Shown here: piece after piece, positions 7,576-17,305 of the stretch
Layout: every line of letters starts with the position of its first letter
Numbering within the stretch: position 1 is the stretch's first letter
Source: Gammaproteobacteria bacterium
GTDB lineage: Bacteria > Pseudomonadota > Gammaproteobacteria > Steroidobacterales > Woeseiaceae
Assembly: GCA_029865385.1 (NCBI GenBank)
Contig: JAOUGX010000009.1
Location: 1-64,000, forward strand
Direction: 5' to 3'
DNA: 64,000 nucleotides
Translations under genes and position numbers: made by a program
The notes under the pieces: model-generated
What the model saw: only the letters and a program-made list of their open reading frames with translations
What the model was told of the DNA's origin: nothing
Database searches by the model: none

Positions 7576-8805
7576 TCACAGCGTTGTCGCCACTGCTTCA
7601 ACTTCACGCCATACGCGCAACAGGTTTCCACCGAGGATTTTTCGTATGTCTTCTTCGCTGTAGCCGCGGCGCAACAAGCCGGCAACCAGGTTCGGATAAC
7701 TGGACACATCTTTCAGTCCGATCGGAAGGCTGTCGCCGACACCATCGTAGTCCGAGCCGATGCCTACGTTGCTTACGCTCGTCAATTTGACGACGTGATC
7801 GAAATGATCCAGTACCTGGTCCAGCGTTGCAAAAGGATATTCGCCGTGTTCGGACGCGTACTTTTCGTTGAACGATTTCTCCAGGTCGTCGCTGGCTTCC
7901 AGCTGGTTGGCCTCGCGATATTCAGCATACGCTTCGCGACGCGCCGTACCGTACTCCCAGGCTGCCTGACTGATAAAGGCAGAGCCGAAGTTGATCATGA
8001 TGACACCGCCATTTTGCGCAAGGCGGACGATCATGTCGTCTGCCATATTGCGCTCCCATCCCGGAGTGAAATGCCTGGCGGACGAATGCGAAGCTATCGC
8101 CGGTGCTTTGGTGACTTCCATGACATCCCAGAATGCCTCGTCCGAGACATGGCTTATGTCGACCAAAATGCCAAGCCGGTTCATTTCGGCGACGACTTCC
8201 ACCCCGAATTCGCTCAGGCCGCCCCATTGCCGGTTGTCGTCGTAGGACGAGTCGGAAATGTGATTGGATAGTCCGTGCGCCAGCGTAACGTAGCGTATAC
8301 CCCGATCGTAAAAATGCCGGAGGTTGGCCAGGTCACCCTCGATCGGCGAGCCGTTTTCCATGCCCAGGGGGAGGGAGACGATTCCTCGCCTGAACTGTTC
8401 TTCCACATCGTCCGGCGAGCGTGCAATCGCGTGTTTTGCAGGATTGCTTGCAACAATTTTTTCGACCAGATCGATCAGTTCTTCGGCGACGCCCTTCGAG
8501 CGTCCCTCCGCCTCGAGCTCGGCGGGCGTGTAGATCGACATGAACGGCGCATTCAATCCACCGGCGACTGCCCGCGGATAGTCGTAGTCACCACTTTCAG
8601 TAGCCTTTGTCACGTCCTCCCATTTTTCTTCCAGCCGGTAGGGAACATCGATATGTGTGTCGATGATGATGGACTTTTTCGCAATGTCTTGCGCGCGCGC
8701 CGTAATGTTGCCAGCGGCCGCTTCCGCGGCGGGTTCTTTCTCCGGTGAACCGCAGGCAGCGATTGCAAGTACCAGCAGAGACGCAGTCATTGAGCGGAAA
8801 TTCAT
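7576..8805 (-). CDS. Membrane dipeptidase (M19, renal dipeptidase family) lipoprotein
   Basis: The protein has 409 residues from the ATG at 8805, which opens a lipoprotein signal with an AIAAC lipobox; the 14 in-frame residues upstream would spoil the signal. Zinc-site motifs of peptidase M19 are present: IIDTHIDVPYR, GMENGSPIEG (bridging Glu), VDISHVSDEAFW, ASHSSARHF and GIGSDYDGVG. M19 enzymes hydrolyse dipeptides, often with a D-residue at the C-terminus. That fits the neighbouring D-aminoacylase-like and YtcJ-like hydrolases, which are also lipoproteins on the same strand. This is probably a periplasmic D-amino acid peptide degradation operon (inference). Confidence 0.93.
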   Translation of the reverse strand: MNFRSMTASLLVLAIAACGSPEKEPAAEAAAGNITARAQDIAKKSIIIDTHIDVPYRLEEKWEDVTKATESGDYDYPRAVAGGLNAPFMSIYTPAELEAEGRSKGVAEELIDLVEKIVASNPAKHAIARSPDDVEEQFRRGIVSLPLGMENGSPIEGDLANLRHFYDRGIRYVTLAHGLSNHISDSSYDDNRQWGGLSEFGVEVVAEMNRLGILVDISHVSDEAFWDVMEVTKAPAIASHSSARHFTPGWERNMADDMIVRLAQNGGVIMINFGSAFISQAAWEYGTARREAYAEYREANQLEASDDLEKSFNEKYASEHGEYPFATLDQVLDHFDHVVKLTSVSNVGIGSDYDGVGDSLPIGLKDVSSYPNLVAGLLRRGYSEEDIRKILGGNLLRVWREVEAVATTL

Positions 8806-8924
8806 GCTTGTTCCTTTTTCGTATTTGTGGCTGCCGACGGCAAGCACGGCAGTATAGGGATTTCCATGCGCAAGGTCATCGCGGCGCTAGCGAAAAAAGG
8901 TGCGCTCTGCGCGAGATCAGATCT

Positions 8925-10628
8925 TCAGAACGCTTTATCGGTATACACCTCGACGCCATCCATCAATGTCTGCAGCACGCGCGCCTCGTTGATCTCCGAC
9001 GTCGGAATATCGAAGAGGTCCCGGTCCAGAACGATCAGGTCCGCGCGTTTGCCGACCTCGAGTGAACCGGTTAAAGCATCCAGTCGCATGACACGCGATG
9101 CGTTTCGCGTATACATTTCGAGTGCGGTCTGCAGGTCTACGCCCTGACCGGAACCGAGTTCCAGTCCCTCGTTAGTGAACGGATTCTTCCTGGTAATCGC
9201 CGTTTCGATCGCGTCCAGGGGGTTCAGCGACGACACGTCCCAGTCGCTGCCACCGATAATCAGCCCGCCGCCTTTCAGCACAGCGGCAACCGGGTAGAAC
9301 CTGTCGACCCGGTCTTTACCCACGAGGCCGATGGCTACTTCGATGTATTCATCCGGGTAACACCACATGCACTGAAAATCAGCTGCTACATGCAGCTCGC
9401 CGAAACGTGGAATGTCTTCGTCGTCAATAAGCTGCAGATGCACGATTTGGTGGCGGTTGTCGCTTGGCCCATTGACTGTAACAGCGTGTTCGTAGGCATC
9501 CAGTGCCGACCGAATTGCCGCGTCGCCGATCGCGTGCGTATGGATTTGCAAGCCCTCGGCATCCAGCTTCTGAAACAGCACTGCCAGTTCTTCGGCGGCG
9601 TAGAAGGGCGGAAAGTTTCCGCCATCGGTGTAGGGCTGCAGCATGAAGGATGTTTCCGTTTCGATCACGCCGTCGATGTAGACCTTGATCGAATCGGGAT
9701 TCAGATACTTGCCACGAAATGCGTCGCGTTTGGCGATGAGGTCATAGATGTCATTGCCGAATTTTCCGGCATCCCAGCCGATCGGAGACATTGAAGCGAA
9801 TACGCGAGCCGTCAGTTTTCCCGCTTCGTCCGCTGCCTTGTAGGCCCTGAGGTGCCGCTCCGCAAGTCCCGGCTCGGTATACGCTGTTATGCCGAATCGC
9901 CGGACATCGGCAAGACCGGTTCTGATTGCCGCGGCAAGTTCCGCAGGCGTTGCAGGTGGAATGTGACGTGCGACCAGTTCCATTGCTGCGTCACGCAGCA
10001 CTCCGATTGCATTACCGCGCCCATCCCGTTCGATTACGCCCTGCTCGGGATCCTTGGTACTTCTGTCGATGCCGGCAATGTGCAATGCGCGCGAGCTGAC
10101 CCAGGCACTGTGTCCGAATGAATCGACGAAGTAGGCGGGCCTGCCAGCAAAGATCTCGTCAAGCCAGGCCACCGGTGGACGACCGTTGGGAAAAGCCGCC
10201 AATGCCCATCGTGAACCTGTAACCCATTCATCCGGTTCCGCATCGCCGCTTCCAGCGCAGGCTTCCAGTATTTCCCGGATCAGGTCCGGATCCCGCTCGT
10301 CCTCGAGATTGCAACCTGCCTTGCCCAGTCCTGCCGCCAGCACATGGGCGTGACTGTCGAGAAATCCGGGCATCAGCATCCGTTGTGCAAGGTCAGTCAC
10401 TTCGGTCTGCTCATCGATGAATCGGGCTGCCGCTGTGGAAGACCCGGCGAAGACGATCACGCCATCCCGGATGGCGATTGCCTCGACCTTGCGGCGCTCC
10501 TCGTCAAACGTGTAAACCGCGCCATTGAGATACACCCTATCCGCCGGTGGTGGCGGTGCGTTGTCGCAGGATGCGATCAATCCGCAGGTTGGCAGAAACA
10601 ACAACAAAAAATGGCGTAATCGCGTCAT
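8925..10628 (-). CDS. YtcJ-like amidohydrolase lipoprotein
   Basis: The protein has 567 residues with a lipoprotein signal (LIASC lipobox near residue 21). Amidohydrolase-3/YtcJ landmarks are GFLDSHAHVLAAG (metal-binding HxH), HTHAIGDAAIRSAL and GGSDWDVSSLNP (catalytic Asp). The C-terminal VGKRADLIVLDRDLF closes the composite beta domain. Such enzymes hydrolyse formamides, N-acyl compounds or cyclic amides; specificity cannot be read from sequence. It is separated by about 120 bases from the dipeptidase gene and only 8 bases from the TPR protein gene upstream, so it is probably co-transcribed with the latter. Confidence 0.9.
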   Translation of the reverse strand: MTRLRHFLLLFLPTCGLIASCDNAPPPPADRVYLNGAVYTFDEERRKVEAIAIRDGVIVFAGSSTAAARFIDEQTEVTDLAQRMLMPGFLDSHAHVLAAGLGKAGCNLEDERDPDLIREILEACAGSGDAEPDEWVTGSRWALAAFPNGRPPVAWLDEIFAGRPAYFVDSFGHSAWVSSRALHIAGIDRSTKDPEQGVIERDGRGNAIGVLRDAAMELVARHIPPATPAELAAAIRTGLADVRRFGITAYTEPGLAERHLRAYKAADEAGKLTARVFASMSPIGWDAGKFGNDIYDLIAKRDAFRGKYLNPDSIKVYIDGVIETETSFMLQPYTDGGNFPPFYAAEELAVLFQKLDAEGLQIHTHAIGDAAIRSALDAYEHAVTVNGPSDNRHQIVHLQLIDDEDIPRFGELHVAADFQCMWCYPDEYIEVAIGLVGKDRVDRFYPVAAVLKGGGLIIGGSDWDVSSLNPLDAIETAITRKNPFTNEGLELGSGQGVDLQTALEMYTRNASRVMRLDALTGSLEVGKRADLIVLDRDLFDIPTSEINEARVLQTLMDGVEVYTDKAF

Positions 10629-10636
10629 TAAAACAC

Positions 10637-12856
10637 TCAGGTCGATTCGACCTTTGCCCGAAGACTGTCGAGATTGCTCGCTTCTTCGGCCTGAATCAGC
10701 CGGTCGCGCATGACACGCAGATAGCCGTCGAGCTCGTCGCTCATGCGCTGGAATCGCGAGTCGCCGCGCACGCTTTCGAGGTAAGGATCCATGTCGATCG
10801 TCCAGCTGTCGAAGAAGATCGTACCCCGAAAACCCTGGTCGATCGCGTCCCGCAATGCCGCCAACGCGTCTTCCTTGCGACCTAGGAGCGCGTAAATTTG
10901 CACATCGAGAATACCGAAACCGAAAGTACCCAGGCGAGGCAGCGACTCGACCAGCTCCAGCACCGACGACAGCAGCTTGAATGCCGTCTCGTCATTGCCT
11001 TGCCGCTGCTCGATATAGGCAAGTCTGACGACATCCCGGGCAGTGTATCGGTCGATAGTGAATTCGGCATCGCTGGCAAGAATCGGATTGGCTTGCAGTG
11101 TCCACCTTTTCGCTGACTCGAGATTGCCGGAGAGAAGGGCGGCATCTCCGGCGATCTTGTAAATGTATTTTGCAGGTACGCGGCCGCTGTCGATTGCATC
11201 GGCGAACTGTGCATGTGCTTCGCCAAACTTCCCATCCAGTAATACATGGAATGCGCCGACCAATGGATAAAAGGGATCGGATGTCGGAATGCTGTCGAGC
11301 TCGGCCCGTGCCCGATCGTACTCGCCTATCTCGGCGAGAACGCCGAGCTTCATATTGCCGGCGATTCTGATACCGCCGCTGAGCCTTTCCGCTTTTTCGT
11401 GCCACGCGTAGGCTTCATCGAGTCGTCCCATTCCCCAAAGCTGAATGGCAATGTATTCGTGAATGGTTGGCCAGTCATTATGAATGCGTACGGCCTCCAG
11501 CCACAGGCGCATCGCCTCGTCGGACTGGCCCCGCTTGGCGTAGATCATTGGCAGGTTGGAATAGGGAATACGTCCAAGCGGATCAAGCTCCATCGACTTC
11601 TGGTACAGCTCGATTGCTTCGTCAAGCCGCTCTTCGGTATCCCGAAGCGACGCGAACCACATGTAGGCGCTCGCATGATTCGGATTCAGCGCGATGGCTC
11701 TGCGAAATGCGGCTTCCGCGTCCAGATTTTTTGTACCAATACGCGTGTGCGACCACTGGCTGGAATTCATCAGGCCAAGAATAGCGTAGGCGTCGGCCAG
11801 GTTTGGATCCAGCGCCAGAGCATTGTCGATGCTTTCCTGCGCTGCCCGGGTTGCCTCCTCTTCCGAAAGATCCGCGTGATTGATCCACAGCAATAGGTTG
11901 GCCTCTGCCAGTCCTGCGTGCGCATCCGCGTAGCGGGGATCAAGCGCAATCGCTTCCTGAAACTGCTCACGCGCTGTCCTCGTCGTTTCGAGAAGGCGTT
12001 TGTACAAATTATTCTTGGCTTCCTTGTACAGGCGATATGCGCGCAGATCCGTTGTTGGAATCACTGCCATTCGCACCTGCTCGTCCGGCGATAGCGTTGC
12101 CTGCAGCGCAGCCGCAACCGACTCCGAAACTTCACTCTGTATCGAGAAAATGTTTTGCATGGTCAATTGCCGGTCAAAAGTCTTCGCCCACACATGTTCA
12201 TCCGTTCGCGCATCTATCAACTGCAGGTTGATACGCACATCGTCACCGATCCGCTGTACCGCGCCCTCCAGAATGGCTTGCACACCAAGCTCTGCCGCGA
12301 TTTGCCTCAGGTTTCGGGTTGTATCGCGGTATTCCATGACCGATGTGCGCGAAATGACTTTCAGCGCCTTGATATTGGCGAGCCTGGTCAGCAAGTCATC
12401 GTGTATACCATCGGAAAAAAGCAGATTCTCCGGGTCGCTGCTGCGGCTGGTAAAAGGCAGGACCGCAATCGACTTGATATCTGCCGCGACTCCTGGCTCG
12501 CTGTCGCGAATTCCAGTTACGTTGAATGTGATCGATACGGCGAGTGCAATAACGAGCAGTGCAATTAGTGCATAATTCAGTTTTTGGCCCGACGCAGGAT
12601 CGACCGGGCTTGTCCGGTCGACATTCCTGTCCAGCCGAACTCCGTCCGGTGTTACCTCGAATATCCAGGCGAACACAATTGCGATAACGAAACCGGCAAT
12701 GACGGCGATGACATACAGCTGGAATACTCGCTCGGATGCGCCGAATGTCGGCAATAACACAGAGCCCGCTTCGATGATGATCCAGGCCACCAGGGCGTAA
12801 GCGGCAGCAACGCGCAGGACGTTGCGTCTTCGAAGTTCGGCGACGAGGCTTTTCAT
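10637..12856 (-). CDS. TolB-like/TPR membrane protein without a DNA-binding or cyclase domain
   Basis: The protein has 739 residues. A short N-terminal helix (LVAELRRRNVLRVAAAYALV) runs into transmembrane segments at about residues 20-65. A second hydrophobic segment lies near 93-112. A TolB-like/FlgO-like domain follows (IAVLPFTSRSSDPENLLFSDG, GVQAILEGAVQRIGDDVRI). The rest is TPR repeats, with many AxxxLGLxxxxLxDA-type turns. Relatives often carry an adenylate cyclase or CadC-type winged helix at the N-terminus; here both are missing. It probably senses or scaffolds at the inner membrane. Compare the protein at 37483, which keeps the winged helix. Confidence 0.85.
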   Translation of the reverse strand: MKSLVAELRRRNVLRVAAAYALVAWIIIEAGSVLLPTFGASERVFQLYVIAVIAGFVIAIVFAWIFEVTPDGVRLDRNVDRTSPVDPASGQKLNYALIALLVIALAVSITFNVTGIRDSEPGVAADIKSIAVLPFTSRSSDPENLLFSDGIHDDLLTRLANIKALKVISRTSVMEYRDTTRNLRQIAAELGVQAILEGAVQRIGDDVRINLQLIDARTDEHVWAKTFDRQLTMQNIFSIQSEVSESVAAALQATLSPDEQVRMAVIPTTDLRAYRLYKEAKNNLYKRLLETTRTAREQFQEAIALDPRYADAHAGLAEANLLLWINHADLSEEEATRAAQESIDNALALDPNLADAYAILGLMNSSQWSHTRIGTKNLDAEAAFRRAIALNPNHASAYMWFASLRDTEERLDEAIELYQKSMELDPLGRIPYSNLPMIYAKRGQSDEAMRLWLEAVRIHNDWPTIHEYIAIQLWGMGRLDEAYAWHEKAERLSGGIRIAGNMKLGVLAEIGEYDRARAELDSIPTSDPFYPLVGAFHVLLDGKFGEAHAQFADAIDSGRVPAKYIYKIAGDAALLSGNLESAKRWTLQANPILASDAEFTIDRYTARDVVRLAYIEQRQGNDETAFKLLSSVLELVESLPRLGTFGFGILDVQIYALLGRKEDALAALRDAIDQGFRGTIFFDSWTIDMDPYLESVRGDSRFQRMSDELDGYLRVMRDRLIQAEEASNLDSLRAKVEST

Positions 12857-13013
12857 GGCTGCGGATTATAGGCGAAACACGGCTCTAATGCGGCAGTTGG
12901 ATTGCCGGCTCGCCCGAAGGTTCACGGTTATTGCAGGCGCTGTCGGCTGCCGAAAATATTGCTAAACTCGCGCCTGATTTCCGCAATCCCGAATGTTCGA
13001 GCGAGGTCCAGCC

Positions 13014-13862
13014 ATGTCATTCCAACGCCAGTCCTGTATTTTCATTGCAGCAATACTGCTGAGCGCTTGCGGCCAGGGAAATGACGCGCCGTCAACGACG
13101 GATCCGATGCCTTCTGACACCGTGGCGCCCGATATTCGCGGCGAAGAAGTGAGCTACGAATCCGGTGGGGTCCAGCTCAAAGGCTACCTTGCATACGATG
13201 CAGCAAGGAGTGGAGCTCGGCCCGGTGTATTGGTCGTCCACGAATGGTGGGGGCACAACGAGTATGTTCGCGAAAGGGCGCGAATGCTGGCCGGATTGGG
13301 TTACACCGCGTTTGCACTGGATATGTACGGAGACGGAAAGCAGGCAGCACACCCATCAGACGCGCAGAAATTCATGATGGAAGCGCTTGCCGATTTGCAA
13401 GCCGCCGAAGCGCGTTTTCTCGCCGCCTCGTCGGTGCTGCAAGATCACTCGAGCACGGACCCCGAAAAAATTGCCGCTATCGGATATTGCTTCGGTGGTG
13501 CGGTCGTGTTGCACATGGCACGGAAAGGTACAGACCTCGACGTCGTCGCCAGCTTTCATGGCAGCCTGGGCACCGAGTCACCTGCGGAGCCGGGCGCATT
13601 CAAGGGACGTATGCTGGTTGCGCACGGTGGGGCCGATCCCTTTGTTCCGCAAGCCGAAGTGGATGCGTTCAATCGGGAAATGGAGGCGGCTGGCGTCGAT
13701 CTGGAATTCGTGACATACCCAGGCGTAATGCACAGCTTCACGAATCCGGGGGCGACCGAAGTCGGAGTCGAATTCGATTTGCCGCTGCGCTACGACGAAG
13801 CCGCGGACCAGGACAGCTGGGCAAGGTTGCAGGCGCTTCTCCGCGAAACGTTTGGCGATTAG
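13014..13862 (+). CDS. Dienelactone hydrolase family lipoprotein
   Basis: The protein has 282 residues. I chose the ATG at 13014 because GAGG sits 7 bases upstream and it opens a lipoprotein signal with an LLSAC lipobox. The alpha/beta-hydrolase core shows HEWWGHNEYVRERA, GYCFGGAV (nucleophile Cys) and the terminal VMHSFTNPG (catalytic His). Dienelactone hydrolases open lactones or cleave esters. As a lipoprotein this one would act in the periplasm, unlike the cytosolic catabolic enzyme ClcD. It converges on the PLP decarboxylase gene. The substrate is unknown. Confidence 0.92.
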   Translation: MSFQRQSCIFIAAILLSACGQGNDAPSTTDPMPSDTVAPDIRGEEVSYESGGVQLKGYLAYDAARSGARPGVLVVHEWWGHNEYVRERARMLAGLGYTAFALDMYGDGKQAAHPSDAQKFMMEALADLQAAEARFLAASSVLQDHSSTDPEKIAAIGYCFGGAVVLHMARKGTDLDVVASFHGSLGTESPAEPGAFKGRMLVAHGGADPFVPQAEVDAFNREMEAAGVDLEFVTYPGVMHSFTNPGATEVGVEFDLPLRYDEAADQDSWARLQALLRETFGD

Positions 13863-13892
13863 CCGGATTCCCGGATTGGCGCAGCGAGGTTC

Positions 13893-15389
13893 TCAGCCGG
13901 CCGCCGTGACTTCCTGGGCAATCGAGACGACGCTAGCTACCAGCAGATCGAAATCCTCGCGCCGGCTGCGATGATTGCAGTTGGCCACGCGAATCGAGAA
14001 ATTTCCATTTAGCACTGTCGACGACGGCGCCGCTATTCCTCGCTCCTGCAAAGTCATCAGCACCTCTGCATTGAGTTTGTCGAGTTCTTTCGGGCCGAGG
14101 CCCTGGTGGATAAAACGAAAGTTGACAATGTTGAGCGATGTCGGAGCCAGCAATTCGAGGTTCGGGTGTTGCTCAACGAGATCCGATAGATACCGGGCTT
14201 GAGCGATGTTCTGTTCGATCTGTTCCCCGTACCGCTTCGATCCTTCGGTTTTCAGTCCCATCCATGCCCGCAGCGCCTTGAAAGATCGCGACAACTGCAC
14301 GCCGTATTCCGAAAAATTCAAAGGTCCGGATGCCAGTCCGCGATCCAGGTTCCTGAGGTAAGACGGCAGCACGGAAAAAGTGTTCCTGTGGGCCGTCTGG
14401 TTCTTGACCAGCACGCAGCCGCAGTCGTACTGCACGTACAGCCATTTGTGCAGATCGAATGCGAGAGAGTCGGCACGTTCCAGACCGGCAACAAGTTCGC
14501 GGGATCGTGCAGACATTCTGACGAACGCGCCGAAAGCGGCATCCGCATGCAACCAGAGCCCGTGCTCTGCGGCGATATCTGCGAGCGTGACAAGCGGGTC
14601 AATCGCTCCGGTGTTAACAGTGCCGGCATTTGCGATGAGGCAGGCGGGCTGATGGCCCGCTGCGCTGTCAGACTTTATGGCTGCAAGCAGCGCCTCGACA
14701 TCAATCGTGAAGTCTTTTCGTACGGGAATGGTGTGCAGGGAGTCGCTGCCCAGTCCCATCAACTCGATCGCCTTGCGCACGGACGAGTGCGATTCCGAAG
14801 ACGCGTAAAACATCTGCCTGGGGCGGCCGGTCGAACTGACACCGAGCGTTCGCAAATCGCTGCCCGCCGTATGGTTTCTTGCCACGGCGAGTCCGACCAG
14901 GTTGGCCATGGAGCCGCCGCTGACGAGCAGGCCGCTGGCATCCCCGGGGTAATCGAGCATTTGTTTCAGCCAGTCGAGCAACTGGATTTCGACGTGAGTC
15001 GAGGCGACCTCGTCGAAGCCCAGTCCCGCCGCGTTCATGGTCGAGATCACCATGTCGGCGATCAGTTGCGTGGGTGTCCCGGTGCCGCCGACCCAACTCC
15101 AGAATCGCGGATGAATATTCCCGGTCGGGTAGGGGAGGATGTCTTCACGAACGCGTTCGTAAACGTCCGCTGCCGGCGTGGGCTCGTCCGGTAGCGGCGC
15201 GGAAAACAGAGCCTTTGAGGATTCGGGGAGCGGCTGCCAAACGGGGCGCTGACGCACAGTCCGGAGGTAGTCGACCATGTCGTCGAGCGCACGATGTCCG
15301 AGCGCGCGAAATTCTTCCCAGTCATCCGGGTCGAGTGACTTCTCCGGCACTTGTGCACTGTCTTTTCGCGAGTTCAAGCTAACAACCAC
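13893..15389 (-). CDS. PLP-dependent group II (aromatic-type) amino acid decarboxylase
   Basis: The protein has about 498 residues from the GTG at 15389. TTG at 15377 and GTG at 15350 are alternatives, and none has a strong ribosome site. The conserved domain starts at LDPDDWEEFRALGHRALDDM. Signatures include ESHSSVRKAIELMGLG, ANAGTVNTGAIDPL, LHADAAFGAF and DLHKWLYVQYDCG, in which the Lys binds pyridoxal phosphate. This is the aromatic-L-amino-acid/glutamate decarboxylase superfamily. Substrate choice (Tyr, Trp, Phe or another amino acid) cannot be decided from sequence. It is cytosolic and monocistronic by context. Confidence 0.92.
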   Translation of the reverse strand: MVVSLNSRKDSAQVPEKSLDPDDWEEFRALGHRALDDMVDYLRTVRQRPVWQPLPESSKALFSAPLPDEPTPAADVYERVREDILPYPTGNIHPRFWSWVGGTGTPTQLIADMVISTMNAAGLGFDEVASTHVEIQLLDWLKQMLDYPGDASGLLVSGGSMANLVGLAVARNHTAGSDLRTLGVSSTGRPRQMFYASSESHSSVRKAIELMGLGSDSLHTIPVRKDFTIDVEALLAAIKSDSAAGHQPACLIANAGTVNTGAIDPLVTLADIAAEHGLWLHADAAFGAFVRMSARSRELVAGLERADSLAFDLHKWLYVQYDCGCVLVKNQTAHRNTFSVLPSYLRNLDRGLASGPLNFSEYGVQLSRSFKALRAWMGLKTEGSKRYGEQIEQNIAQARYLSDLVEQHPNLELLAPTSLNIVNFRFIHQGLGPKELDKLNAEVLMTLQERGIAAPSSTVLNGNFSIRVANCNHRSRREDFDLLVASVVSIAQEVTAAG

Positions 15390-15521
15390 TCTCGTATGCA
15401 GATCTGCCAGCACGGTAGCCTGTCCTTGACCGTGCCAGCAATAGAAAATTGAATGAACTTGCGGCCTGAACAAGGCGAATCGATGCGGGTCGAATGTCTT
15501 TCATCAACCGGAGTACAAGGT

Positions 15522-16037
15522 ATGCCTTCCACAGAGAACTTCTTCAGAGCTTGCCTCTTGTTTCCCGCATCGCTGCTGGCCGCAACTGTCCCTGACGGCA
15601 GGTCAGATCTGACACAGTTGCTGGTGTGCGCCGAGACCGAATTCAGCCGTGCAGCCGAGAGGCGCGACCTGCCGGCATTTCTCCGTTTCGTGGATCCGGA
15701 TGCGAGATTTGCGAACAATATTGTGGCGAGGGGCAAGGAGGAAATTGCCGCCGCCTGGGGGGCGGTATTCCGTTCCGATGGACCCGCAATGCGTTGGCGG
15801 CCAGCGATTACCGAAGTTTCAGCGGATGGCCGGCTGGGGCTCAGCCGGGGTCCCTACCGGTCTCTTCGAACGGGCGAGAATGGCGAAATCACAGTGTCCT
15901 GGGGACATTTCATTTCCACCTGGCGCAGGAACGACGACGGCGATTGGCGGGTCATGTTTGATTCCGGTGGCGACGACGGCATGACGCCGAGCGCTGCCGA
16001 AATCGAATTACTGAACAGCGAGCCGTCTTGCCCCTGA
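15522..16037 (+). CDS. Exported NTF2-like (DUF4440/SnoaL) protein
   Basis: The protein has 171 residues from the ATG at 15522, which has GGAG 8 bases upstream. A short hydrophobic signal-like segment (FFRACLLFPASLLAATV) opens the protein. The cone-fold pattern LTQLLVCAETEFSRAAERRDLPAFLRFVDPDARF followed by HFISTWRRNDDGDWRVMFD is typical of DUF4440. These are small-ligand-binding or enzyme folds, usually of unknown role. It is divergent from the decarboxylase gene. A second protein of this fold is at 21973-22437. Confidence 0.8.
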   Translation: MPSTENFFRACLLFPASLLAATVPDGRSDLTQLLVCAETEFSRAAERRDLPAFLRFVDPDARFANNIVARGKEEIAAAWGAVFRSDGPAMRWRPAITEVSADGRLGLSRGPYRSLRTGENGEITVSWGHFISTWRRNDDGDWRVMFDSGGDDGMTPSAAEIELLNSEPSCP

Positions 16038-16177
16038 ACGGGGTTGCTGTTTTACATAAGCCCGGTAAACGGCCGGCCGGCACTGGCAATTTCGCGTATG
16101 TCCTTGCTATTTTTCGCATGTGATATCAAAATAATATCACTTTGAATGGTTTTTCCGATTCACGCAGGGAGGTCACT

Positions 16178-17047
16178 ATGACCCGGGAAGTTGCGAGAAA
16201 AGTATCCTCCGGATACACGATGCTTGTTGTCTTGGCGGTAGCACAGTTTGTCAGCGGCTACCTGGTCTATCTGGCTGCGCGAGAGCAGTCGGTGGCAGGC
16301 ATTATCGTCGCGATGATCCTGCTCATGGTCGTGCTGATATTGTGGGCCGGATTTTTCATGGTGCACCCGAACGAGGCAAAGGTTCTGCAGTTGTTCGGTA
16401 GCTATGTGGGAACGGCGCGCGACCCCGGCCTGCGGTGGGCAAATCCTTTCTATGCCAAGACCAAGGTGTCGACCCGCGTGCGGAATTTCGAGAGCGGCAA
16501 GCTGAAGGTCAACGATTCGCTTGGCAGTCCTATCGAGATCGCAGCAGTGGTCGTGTGGAAGGTTTTCGACACGGCCGAGGCCATATTCGAGGTAGATGAC
16601 TACGAGGAGTTCGTACACATCCAGAGTGAATCTGCATTGCGAAATCTTTCTACGTCCTACCCCTATGAACCCCATGAAGGGGACGGAATCGCTTTGCGCA
16701 GCCATCCCGCCGAGATCGCTGGTGCACTTCGCGAGGAAATCCAGGAACGGCTGGAGGAAGCCGGCATCAGCGTCATCGAAGCTCGCATCAGTCACTTGGC
16801 CTATGCACCGGAAATCGCGCACGCAATGTTGCGGCGACAACAGGCGTCGGCAGTAATCGCGGCCCGTACGCAGATCGTTGCCGGAGCCGTCGGCATGGTG
16901 CAAATGGCCTTGCAGCAACTCGCTGCCGGAAACATCGTGGAGCTCGACGAAGAGCGAAAAGCAGCAATGGTAGGCAATCTGCTGACGGTTCTGTGCAGCG
17001 AGGAGAGTGCCCGGCCAGTGCTTAATACCGGTTCGCTTTACACCTGA
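16178..17047 (+). CDS. SPFH/Band 7 domain protein
   Basis: The protein has 289 residues. The ATG at 16178 has a strong GGGAGG site. Two transmembrane helices lie at about residues 13-33 and 41-60. The SPFH domain follows, with [48 protein letters not shown] and a YPYEPHEGD segment. The C-terminal helical part ([20 protein letters not shown]) matches bacterial SPFH proteins of the flotillin-like superfamily. It is followed by an Arc-type DNA-binding protein, a pairing I recognise from other proteobacteria. It is expected in the inner membrane, forming scaffolds or holding proteases. Confidence 0.92.
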   Translation: MTREVARKVSSGYTMLVVLAVAQFVSGYLVYLAAREQSVAGIIVAMILLMVVLILWAGFFMVHPNEAKVLQLFGSYVGTARDPGLRWANPFYAKTKVSTRVRNFESGKLKVNDSLGSPIEIAAVVVWKVFDTAEAIFEVDDYEEFVHIQSESALRNLSTSYPYEPHEGDGIALRSHPAEIAGALREEIQERLEEAGISVIEARISHLAYAPEIAHAMLRRQQASAVIAARTQIVAGAVGMVQMALQQLAAGNIVELDEERKAAMVGNLLTVLCSEESARPVLNTGSLYT

Positions 17048-17096
17048 GCGCAGCAAGAGAAGTGCACAGGCTTACGCCGAAAAAGTCCCACTGCTC

Positions 17097-17267
17097 ATGA
17101 GCGCTCGAAAACCGTTCGCGCTGCGCATCGACGAGAAAACGCTGGCTGCAATGCAGCGCTGGGCGAATGACGATCTGCGTTCCCTGAACGCGCAGATCGA
17201 GTTCGTTTTGCGCGAGGCCCTGCGCAAGGCCGGCCGGCTTCCGAAGCAGAGAGAGGTCGGAGATTAG
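17097..17267 (+). CDS. Arc family ribbon-helix-helix protein
   Basis: This 56-residue protein has an N-terminal KPFALRIDEKTLAAM strand-helix and the helix SLNAQIEFVLREALRKAG. This is the Arc-repressor-like ribbon-helix-helix fold (compare PFxLRxpxxLxxxI in Arc). I chose the ATG at 17097; the ribosome site is weak, suggesting coupling to the SPFH gene 49 bases upstream. It probably regulates the SPFH operon or another target; no toxin gene is adjacent. Confidence 0.78.
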   Translation: MSARKPFALRIDEKTLAAMQRWANDDLRSLNAQIEFVLREALRKAGRLPKQREVGD

Positions 17268-17305
17268 CCCCGGGTATCCGGGCTGCGGTGCTATCATCAG
17301 CGGCA

